Source: Aequitasia sp047973235 | GTDB lineage: Bacteria; Bacillota; Clostridia; Lachnospirales; Lachnospiraceae | Reading direction: 5' to 3' | NCBI GenBank assembly: GCA_047973235.1 | Contig: JBKEBP010000019.1 | Span: 1 to 20,169 of the forward strand | Length of the DNA: 20,169 nt | Made by a program: the position numbers and the translations under genes | Notes under the pieces: generated by a model | What the model was told of the DNA's origin: nothing | Databases searched by the model: none | What the model saw: the letters and a program-made list of their open reading frames with translations, nothing else | Part shown: piece by piece, positions 6,673 through 15,504 of the stretch | Layout of the letters: each line of letters opens with the position of its first letter | Position numbering within the stretch: the stretch's first letter is position 1

Positions 6673-8643
6673 CTATATTGTACGTCTTTTTCTTCTTCTG
6701 TTTATCAGTACAGCTGCTGCTAACATAATTAGCACACCACCAATTGTGAATACATATGTTCCTATAGATCCTGTCTCAGGCAAATCAAATCCTGATTTAT
6801 TCGCTACAGTGAATGTTATGATACCACCAACTATAGGGAAGTTGGATGTAAGTGTAGGTGCTGCATTTGTAGATTGTACTCTGTCATATCTTGTAACTTG
6901 AGTAGTGCAAGTATCATCTGTATATACTTCACCTTGGAACTTAACATAATCGCCGGTTGAATATCCGCTGCAATCTACTCTAGAAATTTTAACATTTCCT
7001 GTTGCTGTATCATATATTCTCGCATAATAGTCGGTACCTGCTGCCGATACAACAAAGTAGTCTCCACTGATTACTACGCCATTTGAATCTTCTTTATATG
7101 TTACTGATGTATATGTCTCTGTAGTAGTTGTTGCCTTAATGTTTACAATAATAGCTTCTTTTAACAACGTAAGACCCGTCGCTGTCTTAATTTCCACTAT
7201 CTGATACTGTCCCGCATCTACACCCATGATATGAATAGTTCCATCTGATGCAGGTTTCATTACTGAAGTTGTACTAGTTGTTGATACTATATATACTCCC
7301 GGTGTACCGCTAGTAGCTTCTTCAACCATTACCAAATTACCTTCTGAATCACGAAGTTCAAATTCTACGTCACTAATATCTACTGTATTACCATTTGAAT
7401 CAGTTCCTACTTTTGTAAACTTGAATTCATATGTGTATACCTTTGGTTCCGGAGAATCAACTCCTACTCTGTCTTCTTCACCCTTTTTAGTTGTTTTAGA
7501 ATATTCTAATCTAGCCTTGTTAGGGTTATCCTCTGTCCAAATCTTTGCATTTTCATTTAGTACTGCATTGTATTCAATATAAATTGCAGCAAATACTTTA
7601 TCATCATCTAAAGCTACCATTGGAGATGGATTTGGATCAACAGCTCTAGTAATCATCTGTACTTCAAATGTTGAATAAATAGGGGTTGAAGCTGATCCCC
7701 AGTTAAACTTATCTCCAGGTACAACTAGATCATAATGTACGCCATCCTCTAATAATTCATAAACGCCGCTTTGTGTAAGTCCCCAAACTTGAACACTATT
7801 TTCGTCGAATGTAAGACCATCTGACAATAAATCACCTATAATATATTCATCAAGATTATCAATTGTTGCAAGAACATCTGCTCTAAGTTGATACTTAACA
7901 GTATCACCTATCTGATAATCTTCACCTTGAGATAATCCCGCTTCCGGCTCAGGAACTGTATTTTGCGTTTCATCAATAACGATATCTTTATCAATTTCAA
8001 CTTCGTTTATCTCATTCTTTGGTACTGCTGTAACATCGTAAATCCAGTCTTCATCATATTCAATTGTATTATAGTCATCATCTATATCTATAGTTACATT
8101 AGAAGGAATAGATATAGCGAATGGTTGAACCGGTTTTGTTATAGTTGCAGGCCAAACGGTCTCAACAAATAAGTACAAACCAACTTCTAATTCGTCTACT
8201 GTAGTTACACCATCACTGTCAGTAGCTGGCATCTCAATACCGCCGGCATCTGTGATATACTCTATTAGGTCATTAGAAGTATTGTTCTTTAAAACATTGC
8301 TGATTGTGCTGGCATAATAATAATCGTTAGATCCAATAGTAAAATCAGGTGAAGCTAATGCAGCAAACTCCGCTATGAAATCACTATCAAGATTAGTATA
8401 TGCTACTACTACTGTTCCTGCCGGATTCTCTACTTGAGCAACATCGGCTATCTTCAAGTATCTGAAAACTACCCCTGCAATTCGAGTATCCGCCTCATCC
8501 TTAAGTGTTTTGACAATTGTTACAGACCCTTCCTCATCCATGTTAATTGTCGGTGCTGCTTTTGCAACACTTGGTACCAATGAAAGTACCATCACCACTG
8601 CCATAAAAAGCGCAGAAAAACTGGTTAAAATTCTTTTCTTCAT
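6673..8643 (-). CDS. Major pilin (shaft subunit)
   Basis: 656 residues. A signal peptide spans about 1-29 (cleavage near VAKAA). The N1 domain (about 32-205) ends in WIYDVTAVPKN, a pilin motif in which Lys209 would receive the polymerising isopeptide bond. A fimbrial isopeptide D2-like domain (about 212-405, IGDTVKYQLRADV) follows, then a SpaA-like Cna-B domain (from about 410, DISDVEFELRDSEGN, with E-box-like GQYQIVEI). Near the end are LPETG, a hydrophobic helix and RRRKRR. An insertion near the end of the last domain carries two Cys (DCSGY and DDTCTT), which is uncommon in Gram-positive pilins and may form a disulfide. AAAGAGGT precedes the ATG. Hairpins lie on both sides of the gene. This is the most secure functional assignment in the operon. 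Confidence 0.92.
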   Translation of the reverse strand: MKKRILTSFSALFMAVVMVLSLVPSVAKAAPTINMDEEGSVTIVKTLKDEADTRIAGVVFRYLKIADVAQVENPAGTVVVAYTNLDSDFIAEFAALASPDFTIGSNDYYYASTISNVLKNNTSNDLIEYITDAGGIEMPATDSDGVTTVDELEVGLYLFVETVWPATITKPVQPFAISIPSNVTIDIDDDYNTIEYDEDWIYDVTAVPKNEINEVEIDKDIVIDETQNTVPEPEAGLSQGEDYQIGDTVKYQLRADVLATIDNLDEYIIGDLLSDGLTFDENSVQVWGLTQSGVYELLEDGVHYDLVVPGDKFNWGSASTPIYSTFEVQMITRAVDPNPSPMVALDDDKVFAAIYIEYNAVLNENAKIWTEDNPNKARLEYSKTTKKGEEDRVGVDSPEPKVYTYEFKFTKVGTDSNGNTVDISDVEFELRDSEGNLVMVEEATSGTPGVYIVSTTSTTSVMKPASDGTIHIMGVDAGQYQIVEIKTATGLTLLKEAIIVNIKATTTTETYTSVTYKEDSNGVVISGDYFVVSAAGTDYYARIYDTATGNVKISRVDCSGYSTGDYVKFQGEVYTDDTCTTQVTRYDRVQSTNAAPTLTSNFPIVGGIITFTVANKSGFDLPETGSIGTYVFTIGGVLIMLAAAVLINRRRKRRTI

Positions 8644-8672
8644 GTTTTTACCTCTTTCTCATATTGTTTTTA

Positions 8673-8698
8673 TATAATGACCTCCACGGGTCGTTATA
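8673..8698 (-). other. Hairpin between adhesin and major pilin genes
   Basis: TATAATGACC (8673-8682) pairs with GGTCGTTATA (8689-8698) with one mismatch around a 6-nt loop. It begins directly after the adhesin stop codon and ends about 15 bases before the major pilin ribosome binding site. On the minus strand it is followed by A-rich rather than U-rich sequence, so it is not a standard terminator. With the hairpin at 6619-6641 it brackets the major pilin message. Confidence 0.5.
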
Positions 8699-11600
8699 TC
8701 AGTTAGATAAAATGACTCGTTTCCTCCTAAGGAAGATGAGACCATATGCTGCTCCTAATAGTAAAAATAGAAGTCCCAATGAATAAAGCTTTAGTATTCC
8801 ACCACCACCAGATTCAGGCATATCAAAAAGTGAACCGTTTCTTATCACATATGTAAGGCTGTAATAATATATATCTCCGCCGCTTTCGTCTATTCCCGGT
8901 ATATCCGGTGTGTTGTTTGTTCCGTTTCCGTTATATGGAATCGTAATCTGTATCGGTTCGGCTAATAAAGATAGTCCTTCCTTACCCTTTGTTTCAGTTA
9001 ACAGATAGTTACCTGTCGGTAGATTGTCAAATATTGCACTTCCATCAGATTGTGTTTCCTTCACAATAGTTAAACCGCCTGATTTCACTGACCAAATACC
9101 ATCCCCAGCTATTTCTGCTGCCTGCAGAGTAAATTCAACCCCTTCAATATCCTTGCCGTCATCATCTTGTTTCTTGATAATGATTTTACCTTTAAACTTA
9201 TTTGTAATCGTAATCTGTTGACCACTTGTTATATCTTCGGGGTCACCTACAATGACATCAAATGATGGCTTCTGAGCTTCAGTTATGCCATCTGCATATT
9301 TAACTTCGATCTCTGAAACTGTGTATTCAATCTCATTACCATCAGCATCATACTTTTCCAGATTGGTAAACTTACCTGTCCAGTTGTCTGCTTTAGTAAG
9401 CACTAATGTTTTCTTGGGTGAGAATGATACAAAATCTCCCGAATCATTTTTATATTTTAGTTCAACAGTTATAGATTCGATTAAATCTGTTCCGGGATCC
9501 AATTCTGCATTTGATTCATCAGTCCAGTTTTTCACAACTACTATCTCCACGGATGATTCATTTTCAAAAGTAGGTATTTCATCAATTTCGATATCTGTAT
9601 CGGCATCATAATATTTCACTGAGTCTATAGCCAGTACACCGGATGTGTTGGTTACAACTATCTTTACTTTATATACCGTTGAATCAATAACTACTCCCGT
9701 TCCGGTGTAGGACTTCTCTCTGATATAGTATTCATATGTGCCTTCTGTTGATAGTTTAATAGTGCTTGTATCAAATGAAATGACTCCACCGGTTACAGAT
9801 GTTTGTGTACTAATAGATGTCTCTAAAAGACCGTAGTCTTCAAAGAGTTCAAACTCAAACAACACTCCACCATAGAATGCACTATTATAATCTTCACCAT
9901 CCAATGTCTTTCTAGCTTCTATCTCAGGCGTTAGCTCTGTCACATTTTTAAATACCGGTACTCCGCCGGTTACCTCTTGGTCATTTAGATCGTAATACTT
10001 AACCGAGTCTATTGAGATTACACCACCTGTATTTACAGCGGTAACTACAACCTTATAAATCGTTGTATCTATTTGTATTCCGTTTCCTGTATACGACATT
10101 TCTCGAATATAATATGTCTGTGTACCGGCTGCAGTAAACTTAATACTGCTTGTATTAAACTTGATGACACCGACTGTTACAGTGCCTTGAGTATCAATTA
10201 CATTCTCATCCACTCCGTCATCCGTATATAATTCAAACCGGAATAGCGCTCCGTCGTAATTACTGCCGTTCAAGGTCTTTCTTGCTTCTATTTCAGGCGT
10301 TGCTTCTGACTTATTTGCAAATGTCGGTATTCCTGTGACTAGCTCATTCGTAGTATTGTTATAATATCTGATTGAACTTATAGAAAGCACACCTGCATTA
10401 TTGACAACAGTCACCTCTACCCTATATATCGTAGTGTCTATTTGAACTCCCGATCCCGAATATACTTTTTCCCTGATATAATAGGTATGGGTGCCTGCCT
10501 CCGTTAATTTAATGCTGCTCGTATCAAACGTAACAGTCCCGCCCGAAACACTTGTCTGAGTATCTATTGCCGGTTCTATACCGTTTAAGTCTTTAAGCAA
10601 CTCAAATTCAAATAAGCTTCCTTCATATAAATTTCCATTTAAAGTTTTAATAGCCGATATCTGAGGTGTAACTACCGTTTTATTTTCAAATTTAACACCG
10701 GTTGTAATCTCGATATCTGTTTCAGCATTATAATATTTAGTATCTTCAATGGTTAGTCGGCCATTCGACTTACCAACAGTGACTACAACTCTATAGACCG
10801 TTGTATCAATCTGATATCCCGAACCGGAATAAGCCTTCTCCCTGATATAATATGTATACGTTCCCGTTTCAGTAAGTTTAATTGAACTAGTATCAAATGC
10901 AAATGTTCCTCCGGTAACGGATGTTTGGGTATCTATTAATACTTCAGTACCTCCATATCCGGTAAACAACTCAAACTCGAACTCTGTTCCGGTATAATTA
11001 ACACCATTTAGCGTCTTCCCGGCTTCGATTTCAGGTGTCACATCATCACTGTATATATTTGTAAAAACAGCTATACTCCCCGACTCCGGCACAGTACTAT
11101 CGTCTTTATACAGATTTGAGCTCTCTATATACAGATAATTTGTATATGGCGATGACCCTGCACGTTCTGCAACGGTAACTACTAGAGTATATATCGCTTC
11201 GTCATACGTATATCCGTATACTGATTCTTTCTTCTCCGATATAGTGTATGTATATACACCTGCTGCATCATATGTCACCGAACCAAATGAGGCTGTTCCG
11301 TTTCCTGTTACGGTGACTTCTTTTCTATTACCTGTAGATCCCTCAGGCATAGGTGTACCGGAATCCTCACCTTCAAGCACGAATGTAAATGTCGCACTCA
11401 CATCAGGACTTCCTGTAACTTGTTTTCGCACACGTATAGGATTGCTTACTATCATAGGTACTTCAGGCTGATTAATATTCTCAAGTACCAGTGTAAGTTC
11501 CTTTTCTCCCGCTTCATAGCTGAAGCTATTCTTCCAACCCGATGTACCGTTCGAGAACAAAATGTCGTTACCCGTAAACTCAAAGTAGTAAATCGTAGTA

Positions 11601-14254
11601 TCCGCTACAAAATCAGTAGGTGTAACAGACTCTATCAGATAATAGTAGCCCTTCTCCGTTATCTCCACTCTGCTGTTCGCATTCTCCGGAGTTATCGTCG
11701 CTACAAGACTTGAAGTTCCTGAATATCTACTATTATAATCATCGTACTTCCATATCTGGAACTGACTGCCTGTAAGAGGATTACGGATTTCTTCCGAATA
11801 CTTCCTTACATCAATGTAGAACTTATCATCATTTACAATTACAGTAGAATAATCATACTCACCTGTTGAGAGACGTACTTCATTAAGATAAGTTCCCGGA
11901 CTTAATTCTTCTGTCAATAAGTAAAATGTATATACATCATCCTGTTCCATTTGAATGAAAATTAAATCATCAGATGCTCCCAGTGGATTTAAATTCGCAT
12001 CCAATAGCTTGTCCGGGGTCATTATACTTCCATCATAGCTATCAACAAGCCACGAGTCATAAGGACAGTATGTCCACACCGCCGAACTATCATTTCGATC
12101 CGTTATGCTGATAGTTGCCCCGTAAGGACCTGATGGTGATCCGTATGATGAATTTGCTATTTCCACCGTTCCATCCACCCTATAGTTTTCAACAAGATAT
12201 GACAAAGCTGTAAAATCCGAATCAGATATCGGAGGAGTCATAGAAGACATCCCTGATGCATATACCGAGCCTAAGTAGCAAGCGTATGTTGGTGGCATTC
12301 CATTTTCTAATATATTTAAATTTGACACATAACAATTGGTTATTGAGGTGCATGCAGCCATATTTGTACCAAAAGGATCACCACTAATGCCTGCCGCGCT
12401 ATCATGTGTATGCCCTCTTGATATCGTAAGATTATTAACACTGCATTGATTTATTGTAACGTCTGCATCAACACTTGAACGATAACCTCCTATAATTCCA
12501 CCTATGTATGCACTTGAATTAGTCCCAATATTGTAAACTGTTAAATTAAGACCGTCAACCGAGCAATTTTCAATAGTTACATTACCTTCAACTGCTGCCA
12601 CGATTCCAGCCAATTTCATAACTACTTGGCCTGTTGCAGTAGATAATGAACCAATCGATATATTACCACTAACAATACAGTTCTGAATGGTGCTATCACT
12701 AATAGTTCCTGCAATTCCTCCTACGTTGCTACCTTTAATAAGGTCTAGGCCACTAAGAGCAAGATTTTTGACTATACTACCCCCCGCTACGTTTTCAAAG
12801 AAGCCATTAGCTGAACTAGCATTCTTATTTCTATCGTTAATACCATGGATAGTATATCCATTCCCATCAAATATGCCACCTTCCATAAGGCTAATCCTGG
12901 GCCAGGATACGTCATATTCAATGAAGTAATCCGTCATATCAATATTGTTCATCAAGATATACTTATCTGTAACCCAACTATTGTACGCCCCTTCAATCGT
13001 TAACGCTTTTATCACCTGTTCTGGTGTGTATATTTCTAAATATCCGTCAGCATTTCTCTTCGTGGAATCTCCAATAAACAGATTCCTACCATACGAGTCA
13101 GGTGCCTCAACATCAACTTTAAACAAGGCCTGTTCACCATTGTCAACCTGTATGTGCTTATCATACGATCCACTAATATCGGTTCCGTTAAATTCGGTAA
13201 CCTCCTTTTTTAGCCCGTCAGTGACAAAAGAATATGTTACTTGAAAACCTTCAAATTTTTCATAAATCACAGCAAACTGTGGTTGTGCAAGTTCATCCGC
13301 AAACATCGAAACCTTCTCGATTCCCGTGATAATTGTTCCGACGGAACCAACAGTTAGGGTCTGCGCTACATCAGACGAACCTCTAAGCCAAAATTCCTGC
13401 CCGTAAGTAACTTCCGTGATGCGATTCCCCATGCCATCACCCGCATCATATATGCTGGCTGTCCCTGCACGATCTGTTGATACCGTGAATGTTGGAATCT
13501 GATCTTTATTAGGGCCGTAATTATTTAGTTCAATAAGTGACTGAGCACTCATCGAATCAATAGTTATCTTGAATGGTCCAATTAAACCGGCATCGTTTGC
13601 TTCTCCAGTATATACACCATCAGCTCCTTGAACATAGCCCGCCGGAACTTCAATATCTAATGCATACTTATCACTTATGTCAAGTGCAGTGAATGTTCCG
13701 GCTGCATTGTAGAAGTAATTTTGCTCTGCATTTGTAAAGGTCACCTCCGGATCTTCAAAGGCTGAAGGGTCATCCTGATACTGTCTGTACCAAATCAGAT
13801 TTTGTGTAAGATTATAACCAAGTGATCTACTAAGTGTCTCTGTTGGAAAGCTCTTGTTAGCATAGTCTCTACTAAAAACACCATTAGAACCATAATTAGA
13901 CTCCATCTCTGTAATTGCATACACAATATCCAAGAGTGCTCCCTGCGAAACACCCATTATATCTGCAATATCTGCAAGCTCTGCATTGGTATATGCATCT
14001 GTACGTACATAACTTTCTTTACCAATTCCCATTGTGACTTTTGAGGCACAGAAAGTTCCAATCACATCTGTCGGGTCGTTGTCATTCGTGAGCGAATATG
14101 GCGTCGTACTCGTCGAACCACTGTTTCCGGAATACGTATCTCCGGGATCAGCACTAACCGGCATAGGTATTCCCCCAAACAATGCAGTAATCATTATCAT
14201 GACCAACAATAATCCGACTGGTCTTAAAACCCGTTTTGCTTTATTAGTGTACAT
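8699..14254 (-). CDS. Giant tip adhesin with thioester domain, beta-helix and repeats
   Basis: 1851 residues, first gene of the operon. A signal peptide spans about 1-35. An N-terminal domain holds Cys69 (GTFCAS) and Gln151 (NLTQNLIWY), matching the Cys and TQxxIW Gln of thioester domains that bond covalently to host surfaces. Residues about 410-690 form a GLUG-type right-handed beta-helix (ILMNNIDM, IFDGNGYTIHGI, then repeated VGGIAG/IGGIIG turns). A Cna-B-like segment follows (E-box YYLIESVTP), then an FctA/Spy0128-like domain (about 940-1070). Four repeats span 1073 to 1566, followed by a Cna-B domain (about 1567-1675) and a SpaA-type domain (about 1680-1790, E-box NYLLTETKG). At the C-terminus are MPESG (1812-1816), a hydrophobic helix and RRKR. 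Class C sortases would place it at the pilus tip. The target is unknown. Confidence 0.88.
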   Translation of the reverse strand: MYTNKAKRVLRPVGLLLVMIMITALFGGIPMPVSADPGDTYSGNSGSTSTTPYSLTNDNDPTDVIGTFCASKVTMGIGKESYVRTDAYTNAELADIADIMGVSQGALLDIVYAITEMESNYGSNGVFSRDYANKSFPTETLSRSLGYNLTQNLIWYRQYQDDPSAFEDPEVTFTNAEQNYFYNAAGTFTALDISDKYALDIEVPAGYVQGADGVYTGEANDAGLIGPFKITIDSMSAQSLIELNNYGPNKDQIPTFTVSTDRAGTASIYDAGDGMGNRITEVTYGQEFWLRGSSDVAQTLTVGSVGTIITGIEKVSMFADELAQPQFAVIYEKFEGFQVTYSFVTDGLKKEVTEFNGTDISGSYDKHIQVDNGEQALFKVDVEAPDSYGRNLFIGDSTKRNADGYLEIYTPEQVIKALTIEGAYNSWVTDKYILMNNIDMTDYFIEYDVSWPRISLMEGGIFDGNGYTIHGINDRNKNASSANGFFENVAGGSIVKNLALSGLDLIKGSNVGGIAGTISDSTIQNCIVSGNISIGSLSTATGQVVMKLAGIVAAVEGNVTIENCSVDGLNLTVYNIGTNSSAYIGGIIGGYRSSVDADVTINQCSVNNLTISRGHTHDSAAGISGDPFGTNMAACTSITNCYVSNLNILENGMPPTYACYLGSVYASGMSSMTPPISDSDFTALSYLVENYRVDGTVEIANSSYGSPSGPYGATISITDRNDSSAVWTYCPYDSWLVDSYDGSIMTPDKLLDANLNPLGASDDLIFIQMEQDDVYTFYLLTEELSPGTYLNEVRLSTGEYDYSTVIVNDDKFYIDVRKYSEEIRNPLTGSQFQIWKYDDYNSRYSGTSSLVATITPENANSRVEITEKGYYYLIESVTPTDFVADTTIYYFEFTGNDILFSNGTSGWKNSFSYEAGEKELTLVLENINQPEVPMIVSNPIRVRKQVTGSPDVSATFTFVLEGEDSGTPMPEGSTGNRKEVTVTGNGTASFGSVTYDAAGVYTYTISEKKESVYGYTYDEAIYTLVVTVAERAGSSPYTNYLYIESSNLYKDDSTVPESGSIAVFTNIYSDDVTPEIEAGKTLNGVNYTGTEFEFELFTGYGGTEVLIDTQTSVTGGTFAFDTSSIKLTETGTYTYYIREKAYSGSGYQIDTTVYRVVVTVGKSNGRLTIEDTKYYNAETDIEITTGVKFENKTVVTPQISAIKTLNGNLYEGSLFEFELLKDLNGIEPAIDTQTSVSGGTVTFDTSSIKLTEAGTHTYYIREKVYSGSGVQIDTTIYRVEVTVVNNAGVLSISSIRYYNNTTNELVTGIPTFANKSEATPEIEARKTLNGSNYDGALFRFELYTDDGVDENVIDTQGTVTVGVIKFNTSSIKFTAAGTQTYYIREMSYTGNGIQIDTTIYKVVVTAVNTGGVISIDSVKYYDLNDQEVTGGVPVFKNVTELTPEIEARKTLDGEDYNSAFYGGVLFEFELFEDYGLLETSISTQTSVTGGVISFDTSTIKLSTEGTYEYYIREKSYTGTGVVIDSTVYKVKIVVTNTSGVLAIDSVKYYDADTDIEIDEIPTFENESSVEIVVVKNWTDESNAELDPGTDLIESITVELKYKNDSGDFVSFSPKKTLVLTKADNWTGKFTNLEKYDADGNEIEYTVSEIEVKYADGITEAQKPSFDVIVGDPEDITSGQQITITNKFKGKIIIKKQDDDGKDIEGVEFTLQAAEIAGDGIWSVKSGGLTIVKETQSDGSAIFDNLPTGNYLLTETKGKEGLSLLAEPIQITIPYNGNGTNNTPDIPGIDESGGDIYYYSLTYVIRNGSLFDMPESGGGGILKLYSLGLLFLLLGAAYGLIFLRRKRVILSN
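9555..11038 (-). repeat. Four tandem 123-residue isopeptide-type modules in the adhesin
   Basis: Modules run from 11038-10670, 10669-10301, 10300-9932 and 9931 to about 9555. The first three are each exactly 369 bp (123 residues). The fourth carries a small insertion after the TLDGEDY start. Each begins TPEI/TPQI, then a KTL(N/D)G lysine segment. Each then has QTSVxGG or equivalent, FDTSSIK (or a close variant) and YYIRE(K/M), whose Glu is at the position expected to catalyse a Lys-Asn bond. Each closes with a VKYYD/TKYYN-like strand and FENK. The DNA copies have diverged at many silent sites, so they are old or under selection for diversity. Confidence 0.85.
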
Positions 14255-14290
14255 TGTTCTTTCCCTTCCGTTGTTTATGTTTAAAGTAAT

Positions 14291-14319
14291 ACATTACTTA
14301 CGTGTCTTTTACTTATCAA
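14291..14319 (-). promoter_or_regulatory. Candidate promoter of the pilus operon
   Basis: On the minus strand TTGATA (14319-14314) and TAATGT (14296-14291) are separated by 17 bases and lie 36 bases before the adhesin ATG. The match to sigma-A consensus is moderate. The region is AT-rich and other hexamer pairs are possible. The adhesin has a GGAAGGGA ribosome binding site. Confidence 0.4.
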
Positions 14320-14373
14320 TAGTATCAAGTTAAAGATATGCTCGCTTGGTATTTTCACGAAACGACTATTTAT

Positions 14374-14426
14374 GTGCATATATTTTTAATGTGCACTTAA
14401 AAGCGCAATACGTGCACTTTGTGCAC
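14374..14426. promoter_or_regulatory. Cluster of four GTGCA(C/T) motifs in a divergent promoter region
   Basis: GTGCAT at 14374 and the palindrome GTGCAC at 14391, 14412 and 14421 lie in the middle of the 240-bp gap between the adhesin (minus) and the membrane protein at 14495 (plus). The density is far above chance for a palindromic hexamer in such AT-rich DNA. They may be operator sites for a shared regulator. No regulator gene is obvious nearby. Confidence 0.4.
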
Positions 14427-14494
14427 ACTGTTGTTATTTACAGATTAGTATAGTGTTACTTGGTATTAACGATTTGTAGGAGGTAATTAGGATA

Positions 14495-15055
14495 ATGAGT
14501 ACTCGATTGAGCTTAGATGATTTCAACAAACAATTTCAAGAATCTATAGATAACAAAAGAAATGTGACAACACAGAAAAACAGAACAAAGTTAAAAAAAT
14601 ATTTGCCCCTTGTTATAGCCGTTATTGCAATTACAATAGTCATAACTGTAATTGCCGTTTCCCAATTCGGAAATGATGGGTTAACATTACATAAGATAAT
14701 TAGCAGTGAAGATGAATACTTAGAGCAGTATACTAACGTTATATCTGACAGAGAATACATGGGTATCAATACAACTGTCTATATCTCTGACTCGACAGCT
14801 CATTTAGGTCTTGTTAATTCAATAGGAAATAATAGCGCCATAAGCGTAAGAATATATAATAAAGATACTGAAGAAGTGTTATATAACTCCGGAAGCATAA
14901 TGCCCGGGAGTATAGTGCATCTAGCCACTTTAGATAGCGTGATTGATAATCTTGATAAATTAAATTTGGAATATACTGTTTATGATTTGGAAACGGCTGA
15001 ACAAAAAGAGTATCAGGCGAATGTGAAGTTTGAGTTTCACGAGGAGGAGCAATAG
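14495..15055 (+). CDS. Single-pass membrane protein, paralogue of the operon gene at 2202
   Basis: 186 residues. A short cytoplasmic part begins STRLSLDDFNKQF, with a basic stretch. One membrane helix spans about 37-56, and an exported domain of about 115 residues follows. Aligned by eye with the protein at 2202-2885, it shares NTT-x-x-I/V, L-x-N-x-I, V-x-IY, LY/LYNS, I-x-PG, a YT-x-(F/Y)D strand and a final V-x-F-x-F/VEF. It lacks the long acidic linker of the paralogue. AGGAGG lies 11 bases before the ATG, and a terminator follows at once, so it is monocistronic and divergent from the pilus operon. I infer that it belongs to the same surface system, perhaps as a partner or alternative form of its paralogue. 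The molecular function is unknown. Confidence 0.72.
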   Translation: MSTRLSLDDFNKQFQESIDNKRNVTTQKNRTKLKKYLPLVIAVIAITIVITVIAVSQFGNDGLTLHKIISSEDEYLEQYTNVISDREYMGINTTVYISDSTAHLGLVNSIGNNSAISVRIYNKDTEEVLYNSGSIMPGSIVHLATLDSVIDNLDKLNLEYTVYDLETAEQKEYQANVKFEFHEEEQ

Positions 15056-15075
15056 TTAATTGCTCCTTGATTTTT
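15045..15075 (+). terminator. Rho-independent terminator after the plus-strand membrane protein
   Basis: AGGAGCAAT (15045-15053) pairs perfectly with ATTGCTCCT (15059-15067) around a 5-nt loop and is followed by TGATTTTT on the plus strand. The 5' arm overlaps the last codons and stop of the gene at 14495. Confidence 0.85.
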
Positions 15076-15079
15076 GTGC

Positions 15080-15120
15080 AAAACAAAAATAGCATCATTC
15101 CGTTTTTTGGTAGATGCTAT
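15080..15120 (-). terminator. Terminator of the small minus-strand cluster
   Basis: GATGCTAT (15113-15120) and ATAGCATC (15089-15096) form an 8-bp stem with a 16-nt loop. On the minus strand ATTTTTGTTTT follows immediately. It faces the plus-strand terminator at 15045-15075, so the two converging units are separated by back-to-back terminators. Confidence 0.75.
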
Positions 15121-15462
15121 TCTATAGTTTCACCTAGAGCAATTGCCATCAATAATAAGCGTTCTTCCGTCACGTCTTCGCCCCCATCAATGAACTCTGA
15201 TATAATCTGCCAGTTTTCATCTGTTTTGGCTGGAGCCATCACACCCGCAATAAAGTCTCTGCTAGATTTCATCATTAATAACGTAGTTAGTAGCTCTTCA
15301 CCGATGTTCGATAGCTTACTCAGCCTTATTAGCTCTTTTCTTCAAACTGTCTGTGATGCTATATGGTATTGCATTCTTGTTAATAACTATATAATCTCCA
15401 TAACCATTATTAATTATAGTATAAGTATAATCTCCAATTTTCTATTTTGGTTATTTTCCCAT
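15117..15462 (-). pseudogene. Degraded small gene with two stops and a frameshift
   Basis: Reading from the ATG at 15462 gives MGK, a stop, PK, a stop, then a protein-like run (KIGDYTYTIINNGYGDYIVI and on to SITDSLKKRANKAE) ending at a stop near 15290. The adjacent frame continues with an equally protein-like run (KELIRLSKLSNIGEELL, later SRDFIAGVMAPAKTDENWQ) that ends at 15117, just before the terminator. Joining the frames at the AAGAAAAGA run would give one acidic protein of about 110 residues. I do not recognise the family. It follows the regulator gene at 15505 by about 40 bases and was probably co-transcribed with it. Alternatively, the downstream part could be a separate small gene starting at the ATG pair near 15274, but no ribosome binding site supports this. 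Confidence 0.5.
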
Positions 15463-15504
15463 ACAAAAAGTACCTACCTCTCGATAGATGCCCTTGTTGT
15501 TCTT

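Noticed and set aside
9555..11038. The regular 369-bp repeats as a CRISPR or other non-coding array
   Set aside because: The units are coding, in frame, diverged at DNA level, and match isopeptide-type pilin domains.
9285..14333. Several plus-strand open frames of 65-108 codons inside the adhesin gene
   Set aside because: They lie opposite a well-supported coding frame with clear domains, have no ribosome binding sites, and show no recognisable motifs.
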